The notes: generated by a model not told the origin, from the letters alone. A DNA stretch of 64,000 bases from Nereida sp965655635 (GCF_965655635.1 NZ_CBFHHE010000010.1:4561-68560); one strand, 5' to 3'; counted from the stretch's first letter, positions 46,629 through 56,685 are shown. Translations and numbers: made by a program.

Positions 46629-47945
46629 ATGTGGGCGAAAGTTATCTTGGCGTGTGCGTTGTGTATTGCCGCCATCCCCAGTTACGCCGTAACATTGCTG
46701 CGCGACGCAGAAGTTGAACGCGGCCTGCGGTCGATTGCGCAACCCATTTTCCAAGCCGCCGGCCTAAGCGCGTCGCGGACCAAAATTCTGCTGGTCGACA
46801 ATCAATCGCTCAATGCATTTGTGATTGATGGCTCGGCTATTTTCATCCACTCAGGCCTGATCATGCGCATGGGCCGCGTCGAGGAATTGCAGGCCGTTAT
46901 CGCCCATGAAGCGGCCCACATTGCCAACGGGCATCTGGCACGCCGCGCCGCTAACTTTCAAAATGCGCGCACCGCTGCAGGCATCGGAACGGCTTTGTCG
47001 TTGATCATCGGGGCCGCAGCAGGCAGTCCAGAGGCAGGTGCCGCCGCCGCTGTCGGTTCATCTGGCTCCGCACTTCGCCGCTTTTTCGGTCACACCCGCG
47101 CCGAAGAAAGCAGCGCCGATCAATCCGGAGGCCGCTATATGGTGCGCGCAGGGATTGACCCAAGTGCTGCCGTTGATGTGATGCGCCTTTTTCGCGGGCA
47201 AGAGGCGCTAAACATTGGGCGTCAGGACCCTTATGTGCGCACCCATCCGCTGACCCGTGACCGTATTCGGGCCCTTGAAGCATTTGCCGCAGGCAACGCG
47301 GGCGACTACCCAACCCCAGCATTAAACGCCGCATGGTTCGAGATCATCCAAGGCAAGATCAGCGCCTATTCCCGCGCACCAAGCTGGACACTGCGCCGTA
47401 CCCGTGGCCAAAACGACCACGTCGCGCTGATGCGCCAAGCAATTGCGCACCACCGCAAACCCGACCGCGACAAAACCCGCGCCACACTAAAGCGGCTTGT
47501 CGCCAACGCACCGGATAATCCTTACGTGCACGAACTTGACGGGCAACTGAAACTGGAAGGTCGTGACTTTGATGCGGCTGTTGCTGCCTACGGCCGCGCT
47601 GTCCGCCTTGCACCAAATGAGCCGCTTATTCGGGGCGGCTATGGGCGCGCTCTGTTGGCGGTGGGTCAAAATGCGAAGGCCCGCGACACACTTGAACGAG
47701 CGCGCGCACGCGATTCTCTTGATGGGCGCATCCTGCGCGACCTTGGCACCGCTTACGCCAAAACCGGAAACAACGGGATGGCGTCCCTTAGCATTGCCGA
47801 ACGCTATGCGTTGCGGGGCCGTTTGAAAGACGCCGCCATACATGCAAACCGCGCCGCAGGGTTGTTGCCCCGTGGCTCTGCCCCTTGGCAACGGGCCAAT
47901 GATGTGCTTGCTGCTGCCAAGACCTCAGAAAAAGGAAAACGTTGA
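46629..47945 (+). CDS. M48 metalloprotease with TPR repeats (BepA-like)
   Basis: A 438-residue periplasmic protease/chaperone. A signal peptide ends around SYA (residue 20). The zinc motif HEAAHIANGH gives His93, Glu94 and His97, and the third ligand Glu is in HTRAEESSAD (~residue 155). The C-terminal half has TPR-like helical repeats. BepA-type proteins handle outer-membrane assembly and degrade stalled beta-barrel precursors; that role is inferred. Its stop overlaps the start of the DsbA-like gene by one base, so they are likely translated together. Confidence 0.9.
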   Translation: MWAKVILACALCIAAIPSYAVTLLRDAEVERGLRSIAQPIFQAAGLSASRTKILLVDNQSLNAFVIDGSAIFIHSGLIMRMGRVEELQAVIAHEAAHIANGHLARRAANFQNARTAAGIGTALSLIIGAAAGSPEAGAAAAVGSSGSALRRFFGHTRAEESSADQSGGRYMVRAGIDPSAAVDVMRLFRGQEALNIGRQDPYVRTHPLTRDRIRALEAFAAGNAGDYPTPALNAAWFEIIQGKISAYSRAPSWTLRRTRGQNDHVALMRQAIAHHRKPDRDKTRATLKRLVANAPDNPYVHELDGQLKLEGRDFDAAVAAYGRAVRLAPNEPLIRGGYGRALLAVGQNAKARDTLERARARDSLDGRILRDLGTAYAKTGNNGMASLSIAERYALRGRLKDAAIHANRAAGLLPRGSAPWQRANDVLAAAKTSEKGKR

Positions 47946-48700
47946 TGATCAGTCAAACTGCCAAAGCCCTCGCCTTTACGGTGGGAACCGCCCTGCTGGG
48001 AACTGCCGCACAGGCAACTGATTTATCTGCGTTAACCCCCGCTGAACGGGCTGATTTTCGGGCCGAAGTTCGCGCCTACCTACTCGAGAACCCAGACGTG
48101 TTGATGGAAGCCTTTGCAGTTCTGGAACAACGCCAAGCGCAACAAGCCGCCCAAAACGATGCGCAGCTTTTGGCCGTAAACGCCAAGGCGCTTTATGAAG
48201 ATCCCAACGCATGGGTCGGGGGCAACCCTGAGGGCGATGTGACGATTGTTGAATTTATCGACTACCGCTGTGGCTACTGCCGCAAAGCGCACTCGGAAGT
48301 TGAGCAGCTAATCCAATCGGACAAAAACATCCGCCTCATCGTGAAAGAATTCCCGATCTTGGGCCAAGACAGTTTACGCAGTTCGCAATTTGCGATTGCC
48401 GTAAAGCTGCTGCATGGAAATGACGCCTACAAACTGGCCCATGATGCGCTGATTAGCTTGAAACAAGGCACGTCTGACACCACATTGGGCCGTCTTGCAA
48501 GCAGCCTTGGCTTCAACGGTGATGAGGTGTTGGCAAAGATGAACGGCGTGGAGGTGAAGGCGATCATCGATAACAACCGTCTGCTGGGCCAGCGTCTATC
48601 CATCACGGGCACGCCGACTTTTGTGATGGGTGATCAAATGGTACGCGGTTATGTCTCCTTGGACGGGATGCGCGATATCGTGGGCCAAAAACGCAGCTAA
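47945..48700 (+). CDS. DsbA/Com1-family thiol oxidoreductase
   Basis: A 251-residue secreted thioredoxin-fold protein. A signal peptide ends near AQA (residue ~24). The active-site motif CGYC is at Cys109 and Cys112 in DYRCGYCRKAH, and the cis-proline is in TGTPTFVMG. An N-terminal helical extension (~residues 30-85) is typical of the Com1/BdbD group, which introduces disulfides in exported proteins. The start overlaps the M48 gene's stop (TGATG). Its stop overlaps the convergent histidine kinase stop. Confidence 0.93.
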   Translation: MISQTAKALAFTVGTALLGTAAQATDLSALTPAERADFRAEVRAYLLENPDVLMEAFAVLEQRQAQQAAQNDAQLLAVNAKALYEDPNAWVGGNPEGDVTIVEFIDYRCGYCRKAHSEVEQLIQSDKNIRLIVKEFPILGQDSLRSSQFAIAVKLLHGNDAYKLAHDALISLKQGTSDTTLGRLASSLGFNGDEVLAKMNGVEVKAIIDNNRLLGQRLSITGTPTFVMGDQMVRGYVSLDGMRDIVGQKRS

Positions 48701-50001
48701 GCGGCGAACACGGGCATTGGAAGTTCATCACCGGTGTAGACGGGGAAATGCAGGCCTACGCGGGTACCCTCGCCCACTGTACTGACCAAATCGAGGCGGC
48801 CATTTGACTGTTCCATAAAGCCATGGGCCATGGACAGACCTAAACCGGACCCCTCGCCGACTGGCTTGGTTGTGAAATACGGCTCGAACACTTTTTCCAG
48901 CAAATGCGGCTCAATCCCGTTGCCAGTATCACTGATCCAAAGGCTGAGTGTTTCTTGAGCAAGCAGGCGGGTCGCACTTGCATCAATCATGATGTGCCCT
49001 CCGTCTTTCATGGCATCGCGGGCATTAAGAATTAGGTTTAGCACGATCGTTTCAAGCTTACCTGCATCCACATAAATCGCAGGCAGTCCCGTAAAGATGC
49101 CACGTACAATGTGATGTCGGTCGCCCAACAAACGTGTCGCAAAAGTAATAACCGTATCACAAATCTCGCTAACGGAGGCCTTGCGCGGCAAAAGGGTTGG
49201 GCGGTGCGAGAAGGCCAGTAACTGGCTTGTCAGATCTGCCCCGCGCCACGCCGCGTCCTCTGCCTCACGTAACAGTATTTCCAACTCCCCCGGGTTCTTG
49301 GCCGTATTGCGCAACTCAAGGTTACCCACAATCACTGCGAGCAAATTATTGAAATCATGGGCAACACCACCCGTCAGCTGCCCTACCGCACGCAAACGGT
49401 CCGCGTCACGCTCACCTTCCTAAACGTTGGTGATGGTGACTCGAAATTTCGACAATCTAAGCACTGCATATGCAAGATACATCCCAAAGCCAGCCACTGA
49501 AACCACCATAATAAGACCATTTGGGTAGAACCCAACCCGCGCTGAATGCACAGCTCCCATGCCAGCCGCACAGAAAATCAAAAGCATCAGTTCAAGACGC
49601 AAAAACGTCGTTGTCATCGTCCTAATGGATACTAAGCGCGCAGTCTCACCCGCAAACAACAGCATCCCCAACACCTGTGCCGTGGGTTGCGGATAGGCGA
49701 ACAGATACAAGATCAGGCCAAGCATTATGATGACCGTGACCGCAAACAAAAGGCCAACCCACAAAAACATCCCAAAGCTGACATACCGCCGCATCAAACT
49801 CACCGTGGTCGCATATACAACAACCGCAATCCCGTAGGCCCCGAACATCAGCATAAACGCCGCATCATCCAACCGCAAAGACAACATAATTGAGGCCGTC
49901 TCCATGATCAGAAGGCGCAGCCACATCTCGGGATTACTAAAATTATCGTTGGACTTTACGCCGCGCAAATCAAAGCGACGCTGCACTAAATTAACTACCA
50001 T
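48697..50001 (-). pseudogene. Membrane sensor histidine kinase interrupted by an in-frame TAG
   Basis: The 5' part (50001 to 49423) encodes ~193 residues with five or six membrane spans (LLIMETASIMLSLRLDDAAF, ILYLFAYPQPTAQVLGML). It ends at a TAG (complement of 49420-49422) after KFRVTITNV. The same frame continues as EGERDADRLRAVGQLTGGVAHDFNN, the phosphoacceptor His, then the N box LNLILNARDAM, ISDTGNGI, and SGLGLSMAHG to 48697. The stop thus falls in the linker just before the dimerisation helix. The kinase piece alone has only a TTG start nine residues before the His region. A CAG-to-TAG change would explain it. No response regulator is adjacent. Confidence 0.75.
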
Positions 50002-50063
50002 CACGCAGCAGTTTATACACCGCTTTGACGGCTGTCAGATGTTAATTACGCGCAATTTGAAAG

Positions 50064-51185
50064 TTATTCAGCGGCAGGTTGCTCCGCTTCAATCGCCTCT
50101 GCACGCTTTTCAACTTGCTCAACGATATGATCGACCATTTCCGCGTTGTTCATCTTATGGCTGGCCTTACCCGCCAGATAAACCATACCGCTGCCCGCGC
50201 CGCCGCCGGTAAACCCAACATCGGTCATCAGCGCTTCGCCGGGACCGTTCACAACACACCCAATAATCGACAGCGACATCGGCGTTTTGATATGTTCAAG
50301 GCGGCGCTCAAGGGTCTCAACGGTTTCAATCACGTCAAAGCCTTGGCGGGCACAACTGGGGCACGAGATGATGTTGACGCCGCGGTGGCGCAGACCCAAT
50401 GATTTTAGAATTTCGAAGCCGACTTTTACTTCCTCGACAGGATCGGCAGACAGGCTGACCCGAATGGTGTCACCTATGCCCATCCACAACAGATTGCCCA
50501 AGCCAATCGCAGATTTGATGGTGCCGCTGACCAAGCCACCTGCCTCAGTAATGCCAAGGTGGATCGGCGCATCCGTTGCATCCGCCAGCTTTTGGTAGGC
50601 TGCAGCAGACATAAAGACGTCGCTGGCTTTGCAGCTGATCTTAAACTCATGAAAATCATTGTCTTGCAGAATTTTGATATGATCGAGACCACTTTCAACC
50701 ATCGCATCGGGGCACGGCTCGCCGTATTTTTCAAGCAAATGCTTTTCAAGACTACCCGCGTTAACGCCAATCCTGATTGAACAACTGTGGTTGCGTGCCG
50801 CTTTGATAACTTCTTTCACCCGCTTTTCGTCGCCAATGTTGCCCGGGTTAATCCGCAGGCACGCAGCACCGGCCTCAGCCGCCTCAATGCCGCGTTTGTA
50901 ATGAAAATGAATGTCCGCAACGATCGGTACGGGGCTTTCGCGACAAATCTCTTTCAGCGCTTTTGACGACGCCTCATCAGGCACCGAAACGCGCACAATA
51001 TCAGCGCCCGCCTCAGCCGCCGCCTGTACCTGTGCGATGGTACCTTTGATATCTGTGGTCAGCGTGTTCGTCATGGTCTGCACAGCAATCGGAGCATCGC
51101 CCCCCACCGGAACCGAGCCCACCATAATCTGGCGGCTCTTACGACGGTAAATGTTTTTCCATGGACGAACGTGATTGATGGACAT
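50064..51185 (-). CDS. ispG: 4-hydroxy-3-methylbut-2-en-1-yl diphosphate synthase
   Basis: Iron-sulfur enzyme of the MEP isoprenoid pathway, reducing MEcPP to HMBPP. The 373-residue protein starts MSINHVRPWKNIYRRKSRQI and has the [4Fe-4S] ligands as CPSCARQG and, further on, GCVVNGPGEA. ATG 51185 has GAAGG seven bases upstream; the frame opens at 51236 without family similarity. It is 146 bases from the RodZ-like gene on the same strand. The family N-terminus and all cysteine motifs are intact. Confidence 0.96.
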   Translation of the reverse strand: MSINHVRPWKNIYRRKSRQIMVGSVPVGGDAPIAVQTMTNTLTTDIKGTIAQVQAAAEAGADIVRVSVPDEASSKALKEICRESPVPIVADIHFHYKRGIEAAEAGAACLRINPGNIGDEKRVKEVIKAARNHSCSIRIGVNAGSLEKHLLEKYGEPCPDAMVESGLDHIKILQDNDFHEFKISCKASDVFMSAAAYQKLADATDAPIHLGITEAGGLVSGTIKSAIGLGNLLWMGIGDTIRVSLSADPVEEVKVGFEILKSLGLRHRGVNIISCPSCARQGFDVIETVETLERRLEHIKTPMSLSIIGCVVNGPGEALMTDVGFTGGGAGSGMVYLAGKASHKMNNAEMVDHIVEQVEKRAEAIEAEQPAAE

Positions 51186-51331
51186 CTGGCGGCCTTCTTT
51201 AAGTGTCAACCGTACCTTACAGTGCCGCGTGGGCAAGCGCCACGTCTGAGTTCACCGCAAGCGGATTTCTTACACAGTGATACGAAATTTCACGCCAGAG
51301 AAAAGTGGAATTTGGCACTTTCGTCAGCGGC

Positions 51332-52873
51332 CTATTGATCAAGCAGCGCTTTCAATGACGGTGATGCGTCCGTGTCCACAACCGAATACTTCGCACTGAT
51401 ATCTGACGCCGTAAGCGACACATTGCGCGCCGTTGCCGAACCCGACCCAACGGGACCAACCAGCGCATCACCAAGCTTGAGGTAGAGCGCGCCTGAATTA
51501 CCCGCCCGCAATAGCGGAGCGTCCACATCCGCAGGAAGAGTGTATTGCTCACCGGGCTGCAGAGTCTTCTCGAAAACGCGCGTACCTTTTGCGTCCGTAA
51601 TCCGCACCCATGAAGGTTTCGATGCAATAAGGCTTACACTGCCTTTTGCCGCCGCGATGCTCTCAATAGAGCGGGTGCGCGGGCGCGGCAAAACATCAGG
51701 CGCATCAAGATTTTCGAGCAGCGAGAACAGCTCACTATCTTCCAGAGGGTCGGCAACAGAATAGGCTGCACTCAGGTCAGCAGACGCAAGTTGCACGTTG
51801 TTTACAGTCGTTGCGCCCTGCCCTGCGGGCCCAACGATTTGCCCGTTAACCTTGAAATAAAGAGATCCCGAATTGCCTGCCCGCAAAACGGGCGTCTCTT
51901 CGGTTACTGGCAGCGCATAGTTTTCACCTTTTTCGAGAACTTTCTCAAACAAGATAGACCCATCGGCGCTTCGCACGCGCACCCATGTCGGGTTCACGGC
52001 AAACAGAACCACTTCCGGTGCGGGGCCGTCTACCACTTGCACCTGCGACGCATCCGCAGGAACATTCAAGGCGGCAAAATCACCGCCACTTGTGGCGAAT
52101 GTGCCGACTGTGCCTGGATCAATAGTAGCAATCGGCGCATCACGCGGGGTGAAGACCGGCACATCAAGCGCCTCAGGGCGGTATAAACGGTCTAGCGCAT
52201 CGTTGTTGCGCGCAGGCGCAAGTGCAGCGGTTTGGATCCCAGAACCCGACGCGCCAGTATTTAGCTGCGGCGCAGGCGAAAGTGGGTCGATGCTTGAGGC
52301 GACCACAGGGATCTGCTCAACCGGTGTGAATTCAACTTGCTGGACTTGGCGCAAAATGGATATGCCACCAAAACCCATGCCACCGATTAGCGCAATCATG
52401 ACAGAGACAGTACCAATGGCCCCCGCATCAATGCGCGCAAAAAACGGGTCGGCTTTGGGCACGAACGGCGTAGAAGAGTCGTCGAATACATTACGGTGTG
52501 CGGAGGCTGCCAAAGGTGCTACGGGGCGCGGGCTCGAGGCCTCAGACGACATGCCATGTGCCGTGACAAAACCGCTTTCTTCACAGAACTTCTGAAAGGC
52601 GAACTCAGGGTCCATCTGTAAATAACGTGCGTAGGAGCGCACATAGCCTGCGATGAAACCGGGGCCGTCGAACTCTGTGGGATCACAGTTTTCGATGGCC
52701 GAAATATACCCTGCTTTGATCTTAAGCTCACGCTGTACATCAAGAAGGGATTTTCCAAGGGTAGCACGCTCGCCGCGCATCATGTCGCCAAGTTTCAGCT
52801 CAAAATCATCGAACCCTTTGGGTGCGACGATTTCTTCTTCTACCTCCTGCGGTGCAAAAATGCGCCCGATCAT
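51332..52873 (-). CDS. RodZ-like HTH protein with duplicated DUF4115 domain
   Basis: A 513-residue protein with an N-terminal cytoplasmic helix-turn-helix (residues ~38-85, LGKSLLDVQRELKIKAGYIS), one membrane span (~152-175) and a periplasmic part. RodZ-type proteins link MreB to the cell wall elongation machinery. Two tandem DUF4115-like copies are visible at residues ~286-373 and ~411-498, each with WVR, a later RAGNSG and VGP motif; most RodZ proteins have one. ATG 52873 is chosen; the frame opens at 52957. It sits between ispG and hemA. Confidence 0.88.
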   Translation of the reverse strand: MIGRIFAPQEVEEEIVAPKGFDDFELKLGDMMRGERATLGKSLLDVQRELKIKAGYISAIENCDPTEFDGPGFIAGYVRSYARYLQMDPEFAFQKFCEESGFVTAHGMSSEASSPRPVAPLAASAHRNVFDDSSTPFVPKADPFFARIDAGAIGTVSVMIALIGGMGFGGISILRQVQQVEFTPVEQIPVVASSIDPLSPAPQLNTGASGSGIQTAALAPARNNDALDRLYRPEALDVPVFTPRDAPIATIDPGTVGTFATSGGDFAALNVPADASQVQVVDGPAPEVVLFAVNPTWVRVRSADGSILFEKVLEKGENYALPVTEETPVLRAGNSGSLYFKVNGQIVGPAGQGATTVNNVQLASADLSAAYSVADPLEDSELFSLLENLDAPDVLPRPRTRSIESIAAAKGSVSLIASKPSWVRITDAKGTRVFEKTLQPGEQYTLPADVDAPLLRAGNSGALYLKLGDALVGPVGSGSATARNVSLTASDISAKYSVVDTDASPSLKALLDQ

Positions 52874-52979
52874 AGCCTGCCCTACCACAATTACCGAAAT
52901 CGCACACGCGATTCGAGGTGCCCCCACGCTAACTAACACTTTATTAACACATAACAAACAGGAGTACAGCAGTATGATT

Positions 52980-54203
52980 CTAACCGGTTAAGTCAGCGCG
53001 ATTCAGCGCACAATGGGACCACAGACTGTCCAATGCGCTTACTAATGCATCAATTTCTGAACGTCCATGAACCGGTGACGGCGTAAAGCGCAGACGCTCG
53101 GTACCGCGCGGAACCGTTGGAAAATTAATGGGCTGCACGTAAATGCCATGGTCTTGCAACAAGTGATCAGACAGCACTTTCGTATGCACCGGATCGCCAA
53201 CAATCAGCGGCACAATGTGGCTGCCGTGGTCAATCACAGGCAGGCCAAGCGCCTTGAAGCGCGTCTTCAAAATAGCCGCTTGCGTCTGATGGACATCGCG
53301 AAGGTCTTGGCGACGCTTCAGAACTTCCACTGATTTAGCCGCACCAGCCGCAACTGCCGGCGGGAGTGAGGTTGTGAAAATAAAGCCCGGCGCATAGGAG
53401 CGCACAGCATCCGCCATTTTGGCAGAGGTCGCTATATATCCCCCCATCACGCCGTACGCCTTAGCCAACGTGCCGTTAATAATATCGATCCGGTCCATCA
53501 ACCCGTCACGTTCAGCCACACCGCCACCGCGCGGGCCGTACATGCCAACGGCGTGCACTTCGTCGATGTAGGTCAGCGCACCAAATTCGTCGGCGATGTC
53601 ACAAATTGCTTCGATTGGCGCAAAATCGCCATCCATTGAGTAAATTGATTCGAACGCGATCAGTTTCGGTGTGTTCGCAGGCAGCGCAGTCAGTTGCGCA
53701 CGTAAATCATCCAAATCGTTGTGCTTAAAAATACGTTTATCGCCACCGTTACGGCGAATACCCTCGATCATCGACGCGTGGTTCAACGCATCAGACAAAA
53801 TCACCAATCCAGGGAACAGTTTGGGAAGCATTGAGAGCGTAGCATCATTCGCAATGTAAGCGGACGTAAACAGCAGCGCCGCTTCTTTGCCGTGAAGATC
53901 CGCCAACTCCGTTTCAAGCCGTTTGTGATATACTGTCGTGCCAGAAATATTGCGCGTCCCGCCAGAGCCAGCACCCGTCGCGTCAAGCGCCTCATGCATT
54001 GCGGTCAGCACTTCTTCATTCTGCCCCATACCCAAATAATCATTGCCGCACCAAACGGTGACTGGTTTGCGGCTGCCATCGGGATGTGTCCACTCAGCGT
54101 GCGGATATTGCCCCCGCGTCCGTTCAATATCAATAAACGTGCGGTAACGCCCTTCATCGTGAAGGCGTTGCAGGGCTGCATCTAGCTGTGTGTCAAACGT
54201 CAT
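52980..54203 (-). CDS. hemA: 5-aminolevulinate synthase (C4 pathway)
   Basis: Condenses glycine and succinyl-CoA to 5-aminolevulinate, the first step of haem and bacteriochlorophyll synthesis in alphaproteobacteria. The 407-residue protein has the PLP lysine Lys248 in INGTLAKAYGVMGGY and the cofactor-contacting DEVHAVGMYGPRGGG, plus YGVWC-type WCGNDYLGMG near the start. The length and Lys position match Rhodobacter HemA. The ATG at 54203 begins the family N-terminus. No FNR-type box (TTGAT-N4-ATCAA) was seen by eye just upstream. Confidence 0.97.
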   Translation of the reverse strand: MTFDTQLDAALQRLHDEGRYRTFIDIERTRGQYPHAEWTHPDGSRKPVTVWCGNDYLGMGQNEEVLTAMHEALDATGAGSGGTRNISGTTVYHKRLETELADLHGKEAALLFTSAYIANDATLSMLPKLFPGLVILSDALNHASMIEGIRRNGGDKRIFKHNDLDDLRAQLTALPANTPKLIAFESIYSMDGDFAPIEAICDIADEFGALTYIDEVHAVGMYGPRGGGVAERDGLMDRIDIINGTLAKAYGVMGGYIATSAKMADAVRSYAPGFIFTTSLPPAVAAGAAKSVEVLKRRQDLRDVHQTQAAILKTRFKALGLPVIDHGSHIVPLIVGDPVHTKVLSDHLLQDHGIYVQPINFPTVPRGTERLRFTPSPVHGRSEIDALVSALDSLWSHCALNRADLTG

Positions 54204-54288
54204 ATGTCTCTCCCGATAGGGCGCTTATAAAGTACATAGTGTCCAGAAATCCACTAGCACACGCTACATTTTGTCACTTTGCGTCAGA

Positions 54289-54867
54289 TCAATCCTGAAT
54301 AGCGATGAGACAGTCGTCCGTTTGGGCCTGCTCAGCACATGCACTAAGCGCCGCAGACGCGGCCCCTTCACCGGTTGCAACGATAAAAGTCCCCACTGTG
54401 GGAGAGATAGCAAACGCCTTCTCACCGCGCACGCGGCGGTACGATTTGCGCCATGCTTCTGTAGCGCCGTGCGATAAAGTCAGATCAACCGGCTCAAAAT
54501 TTCGCGGGCGTACCATTGCAACGATCTCGCAGGCGGTTTGGCCCCTTTTAGCCGCGTCACAAGCTGACAACGCTTTAGCCCGGGCGACGTCCATCGTGTG
54601 ATCGTTGGCCGCAGCGATCGTAGCTGGGTTCAGGATCCCATCATCTGGTGATGCGGCAATCGCTGCGTAATACAACTGTTGTTCGGCCACTTGTTCAACC
54701 AACGCCGCATTATCAGGTGTCAGCCAGTCGCAGGTGATCAATTCTACTTCACGGCCCTTAAGGCTGAATAATTGCGCTTTCGCCTCAGCATTACTGACCG
54801 GATCTGCGCCTGCAACTTGCCCGAATACACACAGCGAAAACACTCCAATCGCCCCAACAATACGCAT
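54289..54867 (-). CDS. Conserved hypothetical secreted protein
   Basis: A 192-residue protein with a signal peptide (MRIVGAIGVFSLCVFGQVAG, cleavage near residue 20). The mature part has one conserved-looking cysteine pair (CDWLTPDN and later CDAAKRGQTACEIV, CAEQAQTDDC), suggesting disulfides in the periplasm. I do not recognise the family. It lies 85 bases upstream of hemA on the same strand, and such placement has led to hemA-related annotations elsewhere, but nothing in the protein supports an enzymatic role. Confidence 0.7.
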   Translation of the reverse strand: MRIVGAIGVFSLCVFGQVAGADPVSNAEAKAQLFSLKGREVELITCDWLTPDNAALVEQVAEQQLYYAAIAASPDDGILNPATIAAANDHTMDVARAKALSACDAAKRGQTACEIVAMVRPRNFEPVDLTLSHGATEAWRKSYRRVRGEKAFAISPTVGTFIVATGEGAASAALSACAEQAQTDDCLIAIQD

Positions 54868-54975
54868 GATTTCGCTCCTTTGTTCTCAATTTCTGTTAAC
54901 CTATATCCACTTTCTGGACAGGTCCACCAAAGGCTCCTAGGGTGCGGCAAAACTTAGCTAAAATAAGGCGCTAGC

Positions 54976-56352
54976 ATGTCCAATCTCGATCCTGTCCTGT
55001 CTCACATCGACGAAAATCTCAGCGCCGCGACCGAGCGCCTTTTCGAGTTGATGCGCGTCCCGTCGATTTCAACAGACCCCACTTTCAAAGAACACTGTGA
55101 CGCAGCCGCAGATTGGTTGGTAAGTGATTTGGCTTCAATGGGTGTGACCGCAACAAAACGCGCAACACCGGGCCATCCAATGGTGGTTGGTCATACAAAC
55201 GGGACGGGTAAACACGTCACATTCTATGGCCACTATGACGTGCAACCCGTTGATCCGCTTGATCTTTGGCATAGTGACCCATTCGCGCCAGCGCTTGAAG
55301 ATACGGATGTGGGCAAAGTCATTCGCGGGCGCGGTGCGGCAGATGATAAAGGCCAGTTGATGACCTTTGTGGAGGCGTGTCGCGCGTGGATTACTGTGCA
55401 CGGAAGCCTGCCCATCAACGTCAGCTTTTTCTTTGAAGGCGAAGAAGAAAGCGGATCGCCATCTTTGATCCCGTTCATGCGCGAAAACAAAGATGAGCTG
55501 TCATCTGATCTGGCGCTGATCTGCGATACGGGCATGTTCGACCCCAAAACACCTGCTATCTCAACACAACTGCGTGGCCTTTTAGGCGAAGAGCTTACCA
55601 TCACAGGACCACGGATTGACCTTCATTCTGGCATGTACGGCGGGGCTGCCATTAACCCTATTCGCGTGCTGTCAAAAATCATTGCCTCGCTGCATGACGC
55701 TGAAGGGCGCGTGACTGTGCCCGGCTTTTATGAGGGCGTGCCTGAAATGTCGCCTGAGCTGCAAAAGCAGTGGGAAGATTTGAACTTTGATGATGCGGCG
55801 TTTCTTAACGCAGTCGGCCTGTCTGAGCTGGCCGGAGAGCAGGGCAAAACCGCCCTTGAAATGTTATGGGCGCGCCCAACTTGTGAGGTGAACGGCATCA
55901 ACGCAGGCTACACTGGCGACGGGTTCAAAACCGTGCTGCCGTCGAAAGCCAGCGCAAAAATTAGCTTCCGCCTTGTTGGCACTCAAGACCCCCACGCGAT
56001 CCGTGCAGCGTTCCGCCAAATGGTCCAAGATGCCCTCCCTGCGGATTGTAGCGTTGAATTCAAAGGCCACGGAAATTCATCAGCCGTGCAAATGTCCACG
56101 GCTGATCCGGCTTTTGAAAAAGCGCGTCTTGCTCTGTCGGATGAGTGGCCAAACCCTGCGGCGTTTGTGGGCTGCGGAGGCTCAATTCCGATCGCGGGAC
56201 ACTTCAAAACCGAATTGGACACAGACGCGATGTTGATTGGTTTTGGCCGCGATGATGATGCAATCCACTCACCCAACGAAAAATATGACCTTGAAAGTTT
56301 CCACAAAGGGATGCGCAGTTGGGCAAGGGTGCTGGACGCGCTATCACTGTAG
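54976..56352 (+). CDS. M20-family peptidase (dipeptidase-like)
   Basis: A 458-residue zinc peptidase of the M20/M25/M40 group. The metal-binding pattern is visible: YGHYDVQPVD, GRGAADDKGQ, and FEGEEESGSPS, with the catalytic Glu pair in the last. The dimerisation domain runs from ~residue 200 to ~310. The pattern is closest to carnosinase-like/CNDP dipeptidases (PVDPLDLWHSDPFAP), but the substrate is not known. It has no signal peptide. It is divergent from the hypothetical secreted gene and ends at a very strong terminator. Confidence 0.92.
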   Translation: MSNLDPVLSHIDENLSAATERLFELMRVPSISTDPTFKEHCDAAADWLVSDLASMGVTATKRATPGHPMVVGHTNGTGKHVTFYGHYDVQPVDPLDLWHSDPFAPALEDTDVGKVIRGRGAADDKGQLMTFVEACRAWITVHGSLPINVSFFFEGEEESGSPSLIPFMRENKDELSSDLALICDTGMFDPKTPAISTQLRGLLGEELTITGPRIDLHSGMYGGAAINPIRVLSKIIASLHDAEGRVTVPGFYEGVPEMSPELQKQWEDLNFDDAAFLNAVGLSELAGEQGKTALEMLWARPTCEVNGINAGYTGDGFKTVLPSKASAKISFRLVGTQDPHAIRAAFRQMVQDALPADCSVEFKGHGNSSAVQMSTADPAFEKARLALSDEWPNPAAFVGCGGSIPIAGHFKTELDTDAMLIGFGRDDDAIHSPNEKYDLESFHKGMRSWARVLDALSL

Positions 56353-56378
56353 GTGATCAATAATCTGCAAAACAAATC

Positions 56379-56412
56379 AAAGCGCGGTGGTGAACAACCA
56401 CCGCGCTTTTTT
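56379..56412 (+). terminator. Terminator after the M20 peptidase gene
   Basis: AAAGCGCGGTGGT and ACCACCGCGCTTT are perfect 13-base complements around a five-base loop, followed by T residues. Confidence 0.95.
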
Positions 56413-56497
56413 CATAAACGGTGAACAACGCGCACACTGAAGCAACCGAAGAGGTAGTAGTCCAACGAGAGCTATTAATGTGTGAAAAAGGTGAGAG

Positions 56498-56574
56498 TGG
56501 CGCGGTTGACGGGGCTCGAACCCGCGACCCCCGGCGTGACAGGCCGGTACTCTAACCAACTGAGCTACAACCGC
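56498..56574 (-). tRNA. tRNA-Asp (GTC), copy 1
   Basis: A 77-base cloverleaf on the minus strand. The acceptor GCGGTTG pairs with CAACCGC, the anticodon is GTC, the T loop TTCGAGC is standard, and the 3' GCCA is encoded. An identical copy follows 34 bases away. Together with tRNA-Val it forms a small cluster between the M20 peptidase and phosphatase genes. Confidence 0.96.
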
Positions 56575-56608
56575 GCATCTCACACGTTTGGTTTGGACTT
56601 AGCAGCGG

Positions 56609-56685
56609 TGGCGCGGTTGACGGGGCTCGAACCCGCGACCCCCGGCGTGACAGGCCGGTACTCTAACCAACTGAGCTACAACCGC
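56609..56685 (-). tRNA. tRNA-Asp (GTC), copy 2
   Basis: Identical to copy 1 over all 77 bases, including the encoded 3' GCCA. The flanks differ except for a few bases, so this is a tandem duplication of the tRNA unit alone. Confidence 0.96.
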
